Part shown: in pieces, positions 37,938 through 45,633 of the stretch
Numbering within the stretch: the first letter of the stretch is position 1
Layout of the letters: every line of letters begins with the position of its first letter
IMG/VR virus record: IMGVR_UViG_3300045049_000126
Coordinates: 1-46,666 of that record
Reading direction: 5' to 3' (one strand)
Origin: a virus
Length of the DNA: 46,666 bases
Notes under the pieces: model-generated
Databases searched by the model: none
Told to the model about the DNA's origin: nothing
The model's input: the letters and a program-made list of their open reading frames with translations, nothing else
Position numbers and translations under genes: made by a program

Positions 37938-40748
37938 GTGGCATCACTTACGCTGTATGGTTCTAATGTAGCAAATGGAACACTAACCACTGCCTCTACT
38001 ATGTCAAGTACGACAGGTGGTACAGAAACGGCTGTCCAGACAACCGTAACAGGTACCAACCAATGGGTAGAGGTTGTTTCGCGTGCTGCTACGCTTGCTA
38101 GCGTTACTGCAATTGGTTCACCTTCTGGAAAAGGTTGGGTTTATGCTCCTGGTAATGGCACATTCGCTACAGGCAATTGGAGCGCAACAGTTACTTTATC
38201 TGCTAGTGCACCGGGTACGACCGATGTTACAATTCGGTTTTATAAATATTCGGGCGGTACTTATACAAGTATCGGAACAATAAATAAAACTGGCATAACT
38301 GGCACTAAAACAAGTTATAGTTTTGCTGCGACATCATTTAGCAGCGTTACATTCGCGTCTTCTGATCTTTTATACTGTGATCTTTGGTGGCATGACACGT
38401 CAGGAGCAGACGACAATCCTAACGTCTATGTGTCAAATTCTGCTACGGCAGGTGTAGTAAATGATTTTGTTGTCACCACGAGCAGTCTTACATCTGTTAC
38501 CACTAGTAGCAGAACGATACCAACGTCGGCGGCGCTCCTGTCCTTGCAACTCTCCAGAACAGTACCGACAAGTGCGGCTCTGCTCTCTTCTCAGTTGGCA
38601 CGCACGATACCAACGAACGCATCTGTAGCGAACGAATTTAGTAGAGTCATACCGACTAGTGCAGCGTTAGACCAACCTAGTAGCAGAACGATACCGACCT
38701 CTGCGGCGCTGTCATCCTCTCAGTTACCGCGTACTATATCGACAAGTGCGGCTCTGCTCTCTTCTCAATTGTCGAGGAATGTACCGACCTCTGCGGCGCT
38801 CCTATCCTCGCAACTAGCACGCACGATACCAACGAGCGCATCACTGAGCTTAGAACTAAATAGCGGAGGATTCGCGCTCTTTGCCAATACTGCAAGTGGT
38901 ACAGTGTCCTTTGACTCTGTACGCTGGACACAATATCCCGATCCTGCTTTATCGCTCGGTCCGGTCCTTCCACGCTTAGGAAGCTCTCTTGTGTCGTGGA
39001 ATGATAATCTGCCAGGAAGCACGACAGACAGCGTATCGACTAGCCTAGATGGAATAAACTTCACTCCTGCTACAAACGGATCATCAATTCCAGGCTTGAC
39101 AGGACAACCAGATCCAATCATCGATCTATTCAATACAGACACACATTTGAGCTACACGACTATCGGCGGCGCTAGTTGGACGGAGGACACGGCAAATAGC
39201 AGGATTACAGCAAGCGGAGGAGTTGACAGCCTCTATCTCTATTCTGCTGTATCAGCATCAGAAATTGATGTCATGACAGTAATGGATAAATCGGATGCTG
39301 GCGGCTTAGTGTGGAATTACACGACGAATAATTACTATGAGCTTGTTTGTTTTGATGACTCGTCAAGTAGTGGAACGACGAATCAGTTAAAGCTCTATAG
39401 GATTGCTTCTGGAGTCAGAACACAAATCGGATCTAGTGTCATCTCCTGGGCTAGATCGACTCTTGGCAGCTCTCCATATAAGACGATCCGCGTAACGATG
39501 CTAAAAGGCGTGATTACAGTCTATTTTGATGGAACAGCGCTCATTACCTATACTGATGGCTCTCCTTTGAGTGCTGGCCTGTGTGGACTGCGCAACGATG
39601 GAGGTACATCACGCTACTATCAGTTGCGCATAGGTCAGCAAGGTCAATATGTCTCTGGTAATCCACAAGGCGATATTGTTACAGGCCAATTCATCTACAC
39701 ACAAACCACGCTCAACACCTCCGATCCTGCTACGAATCCGCAACAAATCGACTTGTTTACGTCTGCGCGCTCTCCTCTCGTTGGAACAGGCGGACTCGTC
39801 AAGCAATTGCACGATCCTACGAAGCCGTTTGCAACGTTTTTCAATGACGAGATGACGACGCTTGCTCAGACATCACTGATTACTGGAGAAACGAGTACGT
39901 ATTGGTGGCATATCAACTCATCTGATTCTCCTGGCACGCTTACATTTACCTCGCGTCAAACGAATCCGGCACCATTCGCGCTCTATTCGTCTGACTTTCT
40001 CTACCAGCCGTCCATTATGAGCGCTGGCGGATCGTCCGCAGGAGCTACAGGAGTCAAGGCGTCAACATCGGCGGACCTGTACAGAAACAGACAGACGATA
40101 ATAAATGTTACCGGACTCAAGACAATTAACAATGAGGAAAAGATAGCAGACGGTACTGCTACATCATGGTCATTAGCCTATCCTCTGCATTCCGCGCCAA
40201 CGATCACAGTTCAAGGCGTGACAAAGACGGTAGGAGTGTTAGGAGTAGATAGCGCGAAAGACTTTTACTATCAAGTTGGCAGTACTTCAGTATCGCAGGA
40301 CACAAGCGCGACAATTCTACAGGCTGGCTATATCCTGTCTTTCTCCTACGTCGGTGAATATCCAACAAGCGTAACAGTTGATAACACTGCTGAGCAAGCA
40401 ATTCGTAAGAGTATCGAGGGAGGTACCGGGATAGTAGAATCGGTGTTTGACGGACAAGGAATCACAGCAGACGACGCGCAGACGTACGCGCAAGGCTTGC
40501 TTGCTCAGTATGGCAACAACGACACGATAGAGATTTTAGCGGTTACCTCGCGTCCTGGCTTAAAAGTTGGTATGCTTGTTAGTATGTTCATACCTGAGCA
40601 CAACATAAATAATGTGCAACTCCTTATCGTGAAAGTCTCGACAGGAGCATATGTACAGGTAGATGGAACAGTTAAGTATGAATTTATGATTGACGCTACG
40701 AACGGCGCTAACTTGAATAACTGGAGTACAGTATTCGAGAACACATAG
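37938..40748 (+). CDS. Large tail fibre/baseplate protein with RTIPTSAAL repeats
   Basis: 936-residue protein starting at GTG 37938 (AGCAGGAG upstream). Residues 1-185 are a Thr/Ser-rich beta domain. Residues ~192-310 hold eight 14-15-residue repeats (RTIPTSAALLSSQLS type). A jelly-roll/lectin-like module follows around residues 400-570 (GGLVWNYTTNNYYELVCFDD; GLCGLRNDGGTSRYYQLRIG). The C-terminal 300 residues (IINVTGLKTINNEEKIADG... to AVTSRPGLKVGMLVSMFIPE) resemble minor tail proteins that attach to the tail tip. The C-terminal attachment and central binding modules suggest a receptor-binding fibre. A palindrome copy lies inside at 39269-39278. Confidence 0.68.
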   Translation: MASLTLYGSNVANGTLTTASTMSSTTGGTETAVQTTVTGTNQWVEVVSRAATLASVTAIGSPSGKGWVYAPGNGTFATGNWSATVTLSASAPGTTDVTIRFYKYSGGTYTSIGTINKTGITGTKTSYSFAATSFSSVTFASSDLLYCDLWWHDTSGADDNPNVYVSNSATAGVVNDFVVTTSSLTSVTTSSRTIPTSAALLSLQLSRTVPTSAALLSSQLARTIPTNASVANEFSRVIPTSAALDQPSSRTIPTSAALSSSQLPRTISTSAALLSSQLSRNVPTSAALLSSQLARTIPTSASLSLELNSGGFALFANTASGTVSFDSVRWTQYPDPALSLGPVLPRLGSSLVSWNDNLPGSTTDSVSTSLDGINFTPATNGSSIPGLTGQPDPIIDLFNTDTHLSYTTIGGASWTEDTANSRITASGGVDSLYLYSAVSASEIDVMTVMDKSDAGGLVWNYTTNNYYELVCFDDSSSSGTTNQLKLYRIASGVRTQIGSSVISWARSTLGSSPYKTIRVTMLKGVITVYFDGTALITYTDGSPLSAGLCGLRNDGGTSRYYQLRIGQQGQYVSGNPQGDIVTGQFIYTQTTLNTSDPATNPQQIDLFTSARSPLVGTGGLVKQLHDPTKPFATFFNDEMTTLAQTSLITGETSTYWWHINSSDSPGTLTFTSRQTNPAPFALYSSDFLYQPSIMSAGGSSAGATGVKASTSADLYRNRQTIINVTGLKTINNEEKIADGTATSWSLAYPLHSAPTITVQGVTKTVGVLGVDSAKDFYYQVGSTSVSQDTSATILQAGYILSFSYVGEYPTSVTVDNTAEQAIRKSIEGGTGIVESVFDGQGITADDAQTYAQGLLAQYGNNDTIEILAVTSRPGLKVGMLVSMFIPEHNINNVQLLIVKVSTGAYVQVDGTVKYEFMIDATNGANLNNWSTVFENT
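38511..38865 (+). repeat. Eight tandem 42-45-bp repeats in the fibre gene
   Basis: Encode R-T-I-P-T-S-A-A-L-L-S-S-Q-L-S/A units. DNA copies diverge but share words such as CTCTGCGGCGCT, so recombination could vary the repeat number. Confidence 0.75.
39269..39278. promoter_or_regulatory. TGTCATGACA palindrome inside the fibre gene
   Basis: Exact copy in coding sequence (Val-Met-Thr). Confidence 0.4.
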
Positions 40749-40761
40749 AAAGCAGGATATC

Positions 40762-41070
40762 ATGACATTTATTCAAATCGTCAATACCATCTTAGTGCTA
40801 TCGCTTCCTCCGCTCGTTGCACTCTGCTACGTCTTCGCGCAGTTATTTATCCAGCGTCTTCCAACTGCGCAACGGACGGCGCTAGAACAGTTTGCGCGTC
40901 AAGCGGTGCAATATGTTGAATATCAACAGATCAAGTCAGATAAGAAACCTATTGCTACAGTTTACTTAACTGATATGTTTCGTTTATCTGGCCTACCCGT
41001 ACCACATGAAGATGTTTTAGAAGTAGCTATAGGATCTGCTTTTTATGAAATAGAAAAAGAACATGAGTAG
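40762..41070 (+). CDS. Holin of the LLH-type family (putative)
   Basis: 102 residues: an N-terminal membrane helix (IVNTILVLSLPPLVALCYVF) followed by the helix LPTAQRTALEQFARQAVQYV, which matches the conserved region of LLH-family phage holins, then a polar tail. It would form membrane lesions that release the amidase. The start codon sits in TATCATGACA (40758-40767), a one-mismatch palindrome copy. It overlaps the next gene by eight bases. Confidence 0.75.
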   Translation: MTFIQIVNTILVLSLPPLVALCYVFAQLFIQRLPTAQRTALEQFARQAVQYVEYQQIKSDKKPIATVYLTDMFRLSGLPVPHEDVLEVAIGSAFYEIEKEHE

Positions 41071-41428
41071 AATTGTGGACATCTTATCCTTTTTGTCGGG
41101 TAGCGTAGGCTTTATTAGTCTAGGTATTACGCTCGTTGTCGCATTTTTCGCTGTGAAGTCCGGCAAAATGCAAAGTGCTAATCAAGCACAGGGAAGTGCA
41201 ATTAGCGCAATGAGAAGTGAAATTGAAACATTGAGGGAGAGAATGGAGGATAAGGACAAGGAAAACGAAAAGCTAAATACGAAGATTGTTCAATTAGAGC
41301 AGACAATAGAAACAATATGTGCAGCTTTAAAGATACGTGGAATGATTATATCTATTCAAGGTGAAATTATCAATATACAGGACCGAAATGGACATAGCAG
41401 TACAACAAGAATCACAAAACATCCATGA
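41063..41428 (+). CDS. Membrane-anchored coiled-coil protein of the lysis cassette
   Basis: 121 residues: one transmembrane helix (FISLGITLVVAFFAVKSGKM) then a long coiled coil (SEIETLRERMEDKDKENEKL...TKIVQLEQTIETI), then a short basic end. The topology recalls inner-membrane spanins or accessory holins, and it lies between holin and endolysin. Without a family match the spanin reading is tentative. Confidence 0.6.
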   Translation: MSRIVDILSFLSGSVGFISLGITLVVAFFAVKSGKMQSANQAQGSAISAMRSEIETLRERMEDKDKENEKLNTKIVQLEQTIETICAALKIRGMIISIQGEIINIQDRNGHSSTTRITKHP

Positions 41429-41442
41429 TGAGGTACAAGTAA

Positions 41443-42477
41443 ATGGGTAGATATCCTAGTGCGATATGGACTCCTAGTCCTAATTGCTGGAATGGACGAT
41501 CCGGGAGAAGCGCGAAATGGATCATCGTACATGGAACCGCAGGAGGATCGAACGGTAGTAGCGTGGAATGGCTGTGTAATCCTGCTAGTCAGGTAAGCGC
41601 TCATTTCGTCGTTACGCAAGATGGCAAGGTGTACCAGCTCGTTGACGAAAATTGCGCGGCCTGGGCTAATGGCATCATCACAGATGGTCATGATTCATGG
41701 TGGTCTAATGACGTGAATCCTAATCTGGAGACGATCAGCATAGAGCACGAAAAGCCGGACACGACGAACACTGTACCACTCACAGCCGCGCAGACACTTG
41801 CATCATTTCAGCTCATTTCCTGGCTGTGCTCACGTTGGAAGATTCCGGCGCGGAAAGCAGACGCGACAGGCGGTATAACAGGACATTTTTCAATTGATCC
41901 TGTTGATAGATCACACTGTCCCGGTACCTATCCCTGGAATGATCTTTTTAGCTATCTACAACAGACAAACGGAGGTGATTTAAAATTGTTAGCTCTAAGC
42001 GATCCTATGGGTAAATTCTTCGTGGATGCTGGCTCTAATCGTTGGCATTGCGTACCGAACAATGTTGACGTAGCATACGCGATATTGGACTTTTACCGCA
42101 AATTTGAGGGAGTATTCGGACTTCCTATCACTACGGAGCTATACTTAGCACAGTTTCCAGGCACATCAGTACAAGTATTCGAGCGCGCAATCATCATCTA
42201 TGATCCTAAACATGTGCAAGAGTCGAATAATCCAGCCACCGCTACCTGGGGAGGTCAGTGTTACCTTATGCGTATCGACAGAGGGACAGGAGCGCAAATT
42301 ATCGCTAAGCCTCTCCTGAGTGCGCTACAGGCACAAGTAAGCGCGTTACAATCTCAGCTAGCAAAAGCGCAACAAGCCGATCCTGCGCAGATCACAGCGC
42401 TACAAACACAACTTGCCAATTATAAGCAAGCTTGTCATAATGTGTACACGATTGTACAACAATACGAAGGGAAATAA
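41443..42477 (+). CDS. Endolysin: N-acetylmuramoyl-L-alanine amidase
   Basis: 344-residue peptidoglycan hydrolase. Residues 20-165 are an Amidase_2 (PGRP-like) zinc enzyme that cuts the bond between MurNAc and L-alanine: His30 in WIIVHGTAG, SAHFVVTQDGKVYQLVDEN, IEHEKP, then zinc ligands His148 (GHFSID) and Cys159 (SHCPG). Residues ~180-275 are a second domain with GVFGLPIT and aromatic residues, probably wall binding. Residues ~295-340 form a coiled coil (LLSALQAQVSALQSQLAKAQ). No signal peptide is present, so it depends on the holin. Confidence 0.92.
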   Translation: MGRYPSAIWTPSPNCWNGRSGRSAKWIIVHGTAGGSNGSSVEWLCNPASQVSAHFVVTQDGKVYQLVDENCAAWANGIITDGHDSWWSNDVNPNLETISIEHEKPDTTNTVPLTAAQTLASFQLISWLCSRWKIPARKADATGGITGHFSIDPVDRSHCPGTYPWNDLFSYLQQTNGGDLKLLALSDPMGKFFVDAGSNRWHCVPNNVDVAYAILDFYRKFEGVFGLPITTELYLAQFPGTSVQVFERAIIIYDPKHVQESNNPATATWGGQCYLMRIDRGTGAQIIAKPLLSALQAQVSALQSQLAKAQQADPAQITALQTQLANYKQACHNVYTIVQQYEGK

Positions 42478-42485
42478 TAATTATC

Positions 42486-43079
42486 ATGACACAAAATGCA
42501 ACGATTACGAAGGACGGGAAAGTTGTTCCATCCTCGCTTATACCAAAAGATTTGACTCCAGCACAGCGAGCGCAGCTTAAACTGATTTCTCATTTCGCTA
42601 TCATCTTCGTATTCAATGGCGTTCTGGCTGCGGTCGCTTATCTCAGCTCAGGTAAATTGATAGGTTGGCAAACAATTATTGTTGCAGCCGTAGCACAGGC
42701 AACGCTTGCGCTCCTGGACTCATTGAAAAAGTACTTTACCGCGTCTGGTCAATTGCCAATCTCAACTCTGATTGAACTGGCAAGCGCAGAGATAGCATCG
42801 AAAGCGCCAACTGTCCAGTATTCCACTAATGAGCAAGCGTTACAGTCCGCAGTCAATAATCTTTTTGCTCAGGATATCAGCGTGCAGCCTACATCTGCTA
42901 TCAAGCCTGTCACTTACTCCGTAACTCCTGCGGACCTGAAACCGAATCCTACAGGCATACAAGCTATAGCGCCCGTTACACTACCAACACAACAGCAACA
43001 AACGAATGATCCTCCTGTCGACGCTCCGCGCATTACGACACTACCAAACATTGCAGCTATCCAGAATCAGCAACAATAA
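42486..43079 (+). CDS. Membrane protein of the lysis cassette (second holin candidate)
   Basis: 197 residues. Two hydrophobic helices near residues 35-80 (HFAIIFVFNGVLAAVAYLSS and QTIIVAAVAQATLALLDSLK) form a hairpin. A long Pro/Gln/Thr-rich soluble tail follows. Position after the endolysin and the hairpin topology suggest a class II-type holin or antiholin partner. The ATG lies in TATCATGACA (42482-42491). It is the last gene of the late operon. Confidence 0.6.
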   Translation: MTQNATITKDGKVVPSSLIPKDLTPAQRAQLKLISHFAIIFVFNGVLAAVAYLSSGKLIGWQTIIVAAVAQATLALLDSLKKYFTASGQLPISTLIELASAEIASKAPTVQYSTNEQALQSAVNNLFAQDISVQPTSAIKPVTYSVTPADLKPNPTGIQAIAPVTLPTQQQQTNDPPVDAPRITTLPNIAAIQNQQQ

Positions 43080-43118
43080 AAAAAAGACTGCGCAATCTTC
43101 CCCTAAATTGCGCAGTCT
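43078..43118 (-). terminator. Strong leftward terminator
   Basis: 12-bp stem AGACTGCGCAAT (43085-43096) / ATTGCGCAGTCT (43107-43118); eight A (43078-43085) give the minus-strand T-run. No leftward protein gene feeds it. Confidence 0.85.
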
Positions 43119-43230
43119 CCGCGTAGTATACAGACCCGTACGAACGAACAAAATTAGATCGCATCGGCGATTGTGACTTTCCGTCCGACTCACGGAATAG
43201 TCATCATGACAAACGTTGCACGATTGCAAC
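43078..43230 (-). ncRNA. Candidate structured small RNA, leftward
   Basis: About 150 nt between a leftward promoter (43237-43265) and a strong leftward terminator, with no plausible protein. In order it folds as a GACT/TTCCG hairpin (43175-43202, one bulge), a 5-bp hairpin ATCGC/GCGAT (43158-43171) and the terminator stem. A perfect 9-bp dyad AACGTTGCA/TGCAACGTT (43212-43233) spans the start point, perhaps an operator. It resembles no family I know. Confidence 0.45.
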
Positions 43231-43236
43231 GTTAAT

Positions 43237-43265
43237 ATCATAACATTCTCACTATCAATGTTCAA
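43237..43265 (-). promoter_or_regulatory. Promoter of the leftward small RNA
   Basis: Minus strand TTGAAC (43265-43260), 17 nt, TGT-TATGAT extended -10 (43242-43237). Confidence 0.45.
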
Positions 43266-43328
43266 TGCATTTTATACGTTACACAAGCGCAATTAATAAC
43301 ATTTTAATACTCAAATGTGCATACAAAT

Positions 43329-43336
43329 GTTATACT
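43329..43336 (+). promoter_or_regulatory. Extended -10 promoter, rightward
   Basis: TGTTATACT (43328-43336 region) without a clear -35. It would produce a ~68-nt RNA ending at 43374-43410. Confidence 0.35.
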
Positions 43337-43373
43337 GTGTATATCCAATCTCCCTCATGACGAGGATACATCG

Positions 43374-43410
43374 AGAAGTCCTAGAAAACACCTCTCTAGG
43401 ACTTCTTTTT
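43374..43410 (+). terminator. Terminator of the late operon or of a short RNA
   Basis: 12-bp stem AGAAGTCCTAGA (43374-43385) / TCTAGGACTTCT (43395-43406), then TTTT. It is the first plus-strand terminator after the lysis genes, and a palindrome copy follows directly. Confidence 0.82.
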
Positions 43411-43411
43411 A

Positions 43412-43421
43412 TGTCATGACA
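43412..43421. promoter_or_regulatory. TGTCATGACA palindrome after a terminator and on a stop codon
   Basis: Exact copy. It contains the minus-strand TGA stop of the HTH regulator gene. Confidence 0.55.
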
Positions 43422-44052
43422 ATAATTTCTTGCGTGCGGTACGGATCATTGCTTGTTGCTCCTGCGTGAAATAACGATGAATGTCTCCTCTACTCTCTCT
43501 GTAGACGATTCCGTAATGTGGCAGCTTTTGAGTGACTATGAAGTCTCTCAGCGTTCTACGATTGATATGTTCCTCCTCCGCAAATTGACGGAGAGATATA
43601 GCGTCTTCTGGCAACTCTTCTAGGCTGGAGACAATGATTACATAGTCCTCTTGTTTGTCTATCCTTCTTGTCTCTTGTCTACCCACAATGTCCACATGAG
43701 CAGGAGCGGAGCGCGATTTTAGCTCGTTAATATGTCTATCCATCTCGTCTATACGCTGGACAATATGAGCAATGATGTCTTTTATCTCCTCATTATCCCT
43801 AGTCGTCTTGTCCCATAATTTGTATACTTCCCCCCTAATTTCCCTGACCTGTCTACTAAAATAGTCCTCTATCTGGACAGGTTGTCTAGCTAGATCCTCG
43901 ACAGAGGAGCGCAAAATATAGAGCTTACCTAGCATAATGGCTTTCAAGCGTCCATCGTGGATGTATCTTCTTACCTGCTTTGTACTCTTGCGAAGCGTTG
44001 TAGCAGCTTCGCGCAGCGTCATGTAATCCGCTAAATTGATAGGTCCGTCCAT
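43414..44052 (-). CDS. Two-HTH DNA-binding regulator (repressor candidate)
   Basis: 212-residue protein. The N terminus is an excisionase/MerR-type helix-turn-helix (MTLREAATTLRKSTKQVRRY, then IHDGRLKAIMLG). The centre is a coiled coil (RDNEEIKDIIAHIVQRIDEM) for dimerisation. The C terminus has a second HTH-like unit (ISLRQFAEEEHINRRTLRDF) and a basic end. It starts at ATG 44052 with AGGAGG nine bases upstream. An extended -10 promoter (44075-44083) lies directly before it and overlaps a divergent promoter for a short RNA, a layout typical of phage genetic switches. It is my leading candidate for the protein that reads TGTCATGACA, by inference only. Confidence 0.7.
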   Translation of the reverse strand: MDGPINLADYMTLREAATTLRKSTKQVRRYIHDGRLKAIMLGKLYILRSSVEDLARQPVQIEDYFSRQVREIRGEVYKLWDKTTRDNEEIKDIIAHIVQRIDEMDRHINELKSRSAPAHVDIVGRQETRRIDKQEDYVIIVSSLEELPEDAISLRQFAEEEHINRRTLRDFIVTQKLPHYGIVYRESRGDIHRYFTQEQQAMIRTARKKLLS

Positions 44053-44066
44053 AATGTCTATCCTCC

Positions 44067-44095
44067 TTGTCCACACTATAGCATTATGCTACAAT
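44067..44095 (+). promoter_or_regulatory. Rightward promoter overlapping the regulator promoter
   Basis: TTGTCC (44067-44072), 17 nt, TACAAT (44090-44095). The regulator's own -10 (TGC-TATAGT, minus strand 44083-44075) lies inside the spacer. An AGCATT/AATGCT dyad covers both. Confidence 0.5.
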
Positions 44096-44101
44096 GCTCG
44101 T

Positions 44102-44169
44102 GGATAGCGAGAGAGTATGATTGACGGAGCGAATACCGGGCTGCTTAGTTGTTAGCAGCCCGGTATTTT
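44102..44169 (+). ncRNA. Candidate short RNA divergent from the HTH regulator
   Basis: About 68 nt from the 44067-44095 promoter to the terminator AATACCGGGCTGC (44132-44144) / GCAGCCCGGTATT (44155-44167) plus T-run. No open frame. It ends exactly where the palindrome copy at 44170 begins. Confidence 0.42.
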
Positions 44170-44170
44170 T
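44132..44170 (+). terminator. Rightward terminator
   Basis: 13-bp GC-rich stem with 10-nt loop and five T, followed by TGTCATGACA. Confidence 0.85.
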
Positions 44171-44179
44171 GTCATGACA
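44170..44179. promoter_or_regulatory. TGTCATGACA palindrome after a terminator and on a stop codon
   Basis: Exact copy; holds the minus-strand TGA stop of the 44172-44402 gene. A one-mismatch copy (TTTCATGACA) follows at 44190-44199. Confidence 0.55.
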
Positions 44180-44402
44180 GGAAACGTCTTTTCATGACAA
44201 AGAAGAACAGGAGGAGGAGCGCAAGAGGGAGGACGTACACGAGGAGGATCATATTATCAGTGATCCTCCTAATAACGCGCACGATGATCATTTCGTAAGG
44301 CGCGTATCTGTCTCTCAAGGCTTCGCGTCTGATAATTCTCATTACGAGCAGGAGCGCAGACGCAACATACAAGCTGAGTAATGCAATAATCCATTGTATC
44401 AT
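44172..44402 (-). CDS. Small two-helix membrane protein
   Basis: 76 residues with hydrophobic helices at the N terminus (WIIALLSLYVASALLLVM) and C-terminal half (NMILLVYVLPLALLLLFFFV), joined by a basic loop, with a KRR end. The start overlaps the upstream stop (ATGA). It may act in superinfection exclusion or membrane anchoring; no family known. Confidence 0.6.
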   Translation of the reverse strand: MIQWIIALLSLYVASALLLVMRIIRREALRDRYAPYEMIIVRVIRRITDNMILLVYVLPLALLLLFFFVMKRRFLS

Positions 44403-44686
44403 GCTGCGCTTCCTCTTACTTCCTCTTCTACTATCCAGTACTCACAATCTGCCAGCGATGCATCAAAATGTCTACTGACACGATAGAGCTTATTCAGGAG
44501 TACAAATAATCCTTCCTGTGCATCTGTCATTCTGACATAGACAGTCCTTCCCTGCTCGCTTACCTTTCTTATCCCGCTTTCTTTCGTCTCATCCCGGATG
44601 TAGACAATACATCCGGGCAGCCTGACAAGCTGTTGAATCTCGTCAAAATCGGGGCGTGGTACTTGCCTCTTCTTCGTATGTTTCAT
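44399..44686 (-). CDS. Hypothetical 95-residue protein
   Basis: Soluble, basic start (MKHTKKRQVPRPDF) then a mixed alpha/beta sequence (LVRLPGCIVYIRDETKESG; GRTVYVRMTDAQEGLFVLLN). Unknown family. Start 44686 has AGAGGAG about ten bases upstream and lies downstream of the promoter at 44735-44763; a longer frame to 44722 would start at the transcription start itself. Confidence 0.55.
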   Translation of the reverse strand: MKHTKKRQVPRPDFDEIQQLVRLPGCIVYIRDETKESGIRKVSEQGRTVYVRMTDAQEGLFVLLNKLYRVSRHFDASLADCEYWIVEEEVRGSAA

Positions 44687-44734
44687 CTTTTCACAACTCC
44701 TCTGATTAATATTGACATACACTAATGATCGACT

Positions 44735-44763
44735 ATTATATCATTTCCTTAAAGCATAGGCAA
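44735..44763 (-). promoter_or_regulatory. CTTTAAAG-class-like leftward promoter (copy 5, divergent)
   Basis: TTGCCT (44763-44758), spacer ATGCTTTAAGGAAATGA, TATAAT (44740-44735). The spacer shares GCTTTAAGG with the main family. Confidence 0.7.
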
Positions 44764-44797
44764 CAAAAAAGAGACTGATCATTTTCGATCAGTCTCT
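44761..44797 (-). terminator. Leftward terminator
   Basis: Stem AGAGACTGATC / GATCAGTCTCT (44770-44797), 6-nt loop; six A at 44765-44770 give the minus-strand T-run. It ends the 45601-to-44811 transcript. Confidence 0.85.
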
Positions 44798-44810
44798 AGA
44801 ACAAACGATC

Positions 44811-45005
44811 TTATTTAATGTCTCGCATCGTGCCTATCTGTAAATCGTCGTAATCGGCGGCATTCTCTACGAGAGAAACATCAGCGTTAGCGACTTCACC
44901 GGGCCATCCTTCATTAGCACAGTAAAGCGCGTCGTCAGGATCAGAAGCGTGGACAATGATTGTATGCTCGTCATTTTCCACTTGATAAAGTTGAAGATCG
45001 TCCAT
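44811..45005 (-). CDS. Hypothetical acidic 64-residue protein
   Basis: Very acidic small protein (VENDEHTIIVHASDPDDALY), with a short beta strand then a helix, like a mini ferredoxin-type fold. Very acidic early phage proteins often mimic DNA, but this is speculation. TAGGAGAT precedes ATG. Its start lies eight bases past the upstream stop and the terminator at 44761-44797 follows its stop. Confidence 0.55.
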   Translation of the reverse strand: MDDLQLYQVENDEHTIIVHASDPDDALYCANEGWPGEVANADVSLVENAADYDDLQIGTMRDIK

Positions 45006-45013
45006 GACATCTC

Positions 45014-45601
45014 CTAATAGCGTACAAATGCGCGTACACCAATAATCTGACCTTTCTGTGGTCCTTCCGCATGCCTATACGCGGTCGGTCCTGTATCGGG
45101 CGCGACAACATCGGCGCGATAGCGCGCAGCTTGCGCAACAACCATGCTAACGATGTATGTTACTCCGTCCTGTGGCTCAGGGAGTCCTTCTACATCTCCG
45201 AACGTAGTAGCCATGACGGGGATTCCATCAACCTCATTGATACGCTCTGCAATCGTCTTAGCGCGCGCTACGCCAGCGCTCGGATACTGACGAATGATCT
45301 CGTTTTCAGCATTGACAACGGTAATAGTGTGTGGTGTTAGGTTGATAATCTGCATGCGTTTGTTCTCCTTTTTGTTGTTTACAAGTTCTATTTCATCGTC
45401 GGTATAAAGTCCTGTAAAACAGGAATCTTGTATTTGTATTTCATCAGGTAAAAGGTTTTCCCTAAATCCCCAATCTCCATAGGGAAGCAGGCATTCAACG
45501 TTGTATTTCCCCCATCTGGTTATACGCGAAATTTTTCCCGTATAACCACAGAAAGGACTTTTCTTATTTACAATTTTGACTTGATCATCTTTGTTAAACA
45601 T
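45014..45601 (-). CDS. Fusion of a KOW/SH3-like domain to an NLTPHTI-family domain, with internal start
   Basis: 195 residues. The first ~75 look like a KOW/SH3-type small barrel (DDQVKIVNKKSPFCGYTG, then KISRITRWGKYNVECLLP). From residue 83 it reads MQIINLTPHTITVVNAENEI, the start of a phage family of unknown function that normally stands alone (~110 residues, ending in VRAFVRY-like). A full ribosome site (AAGGAG, nine bases before ATG 45355) lies inside the frame, so a separate 113-residue product is likely as well. The main start is ATG 45601 behind AACGGAGGAC; the frame's longer start at 45628 falls at the transcription start. Confidence 0.65.
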   Translation of the reverse strand: MFNKDDQVKIVNKKSPFCGYTGKISRITRWGKYNVECLLPYGDWGFRENLLPDEIQIQDSCFTGLYTDDEIELVNNKKENKRMQIINLTPHTITVVNAENEIIRQYPSAGVARAKTIAERINEVDGIPVMATTFGDVEGLPEPQDGVTYIVSMVVAQAARYRADVVAPDTGPTAYRHAEGPQKGQIIGVRAFVRY

Positions 45602-45633
45602 GTCCCTGTCCTCCGTTTGTTTTTTCAATGTCT

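Noticed and set aside
38511-38865. CRISPR array
   Set aside because: The repeats are in-frame protein repeats without unique spacers between identical repeats.
43041-43265. Leftward 74-codon open frame in the lysis/regulator gap
   Set aside because: It crosses a strong leftward terminator and promoter; the interval is better explained as non-coding RNA.
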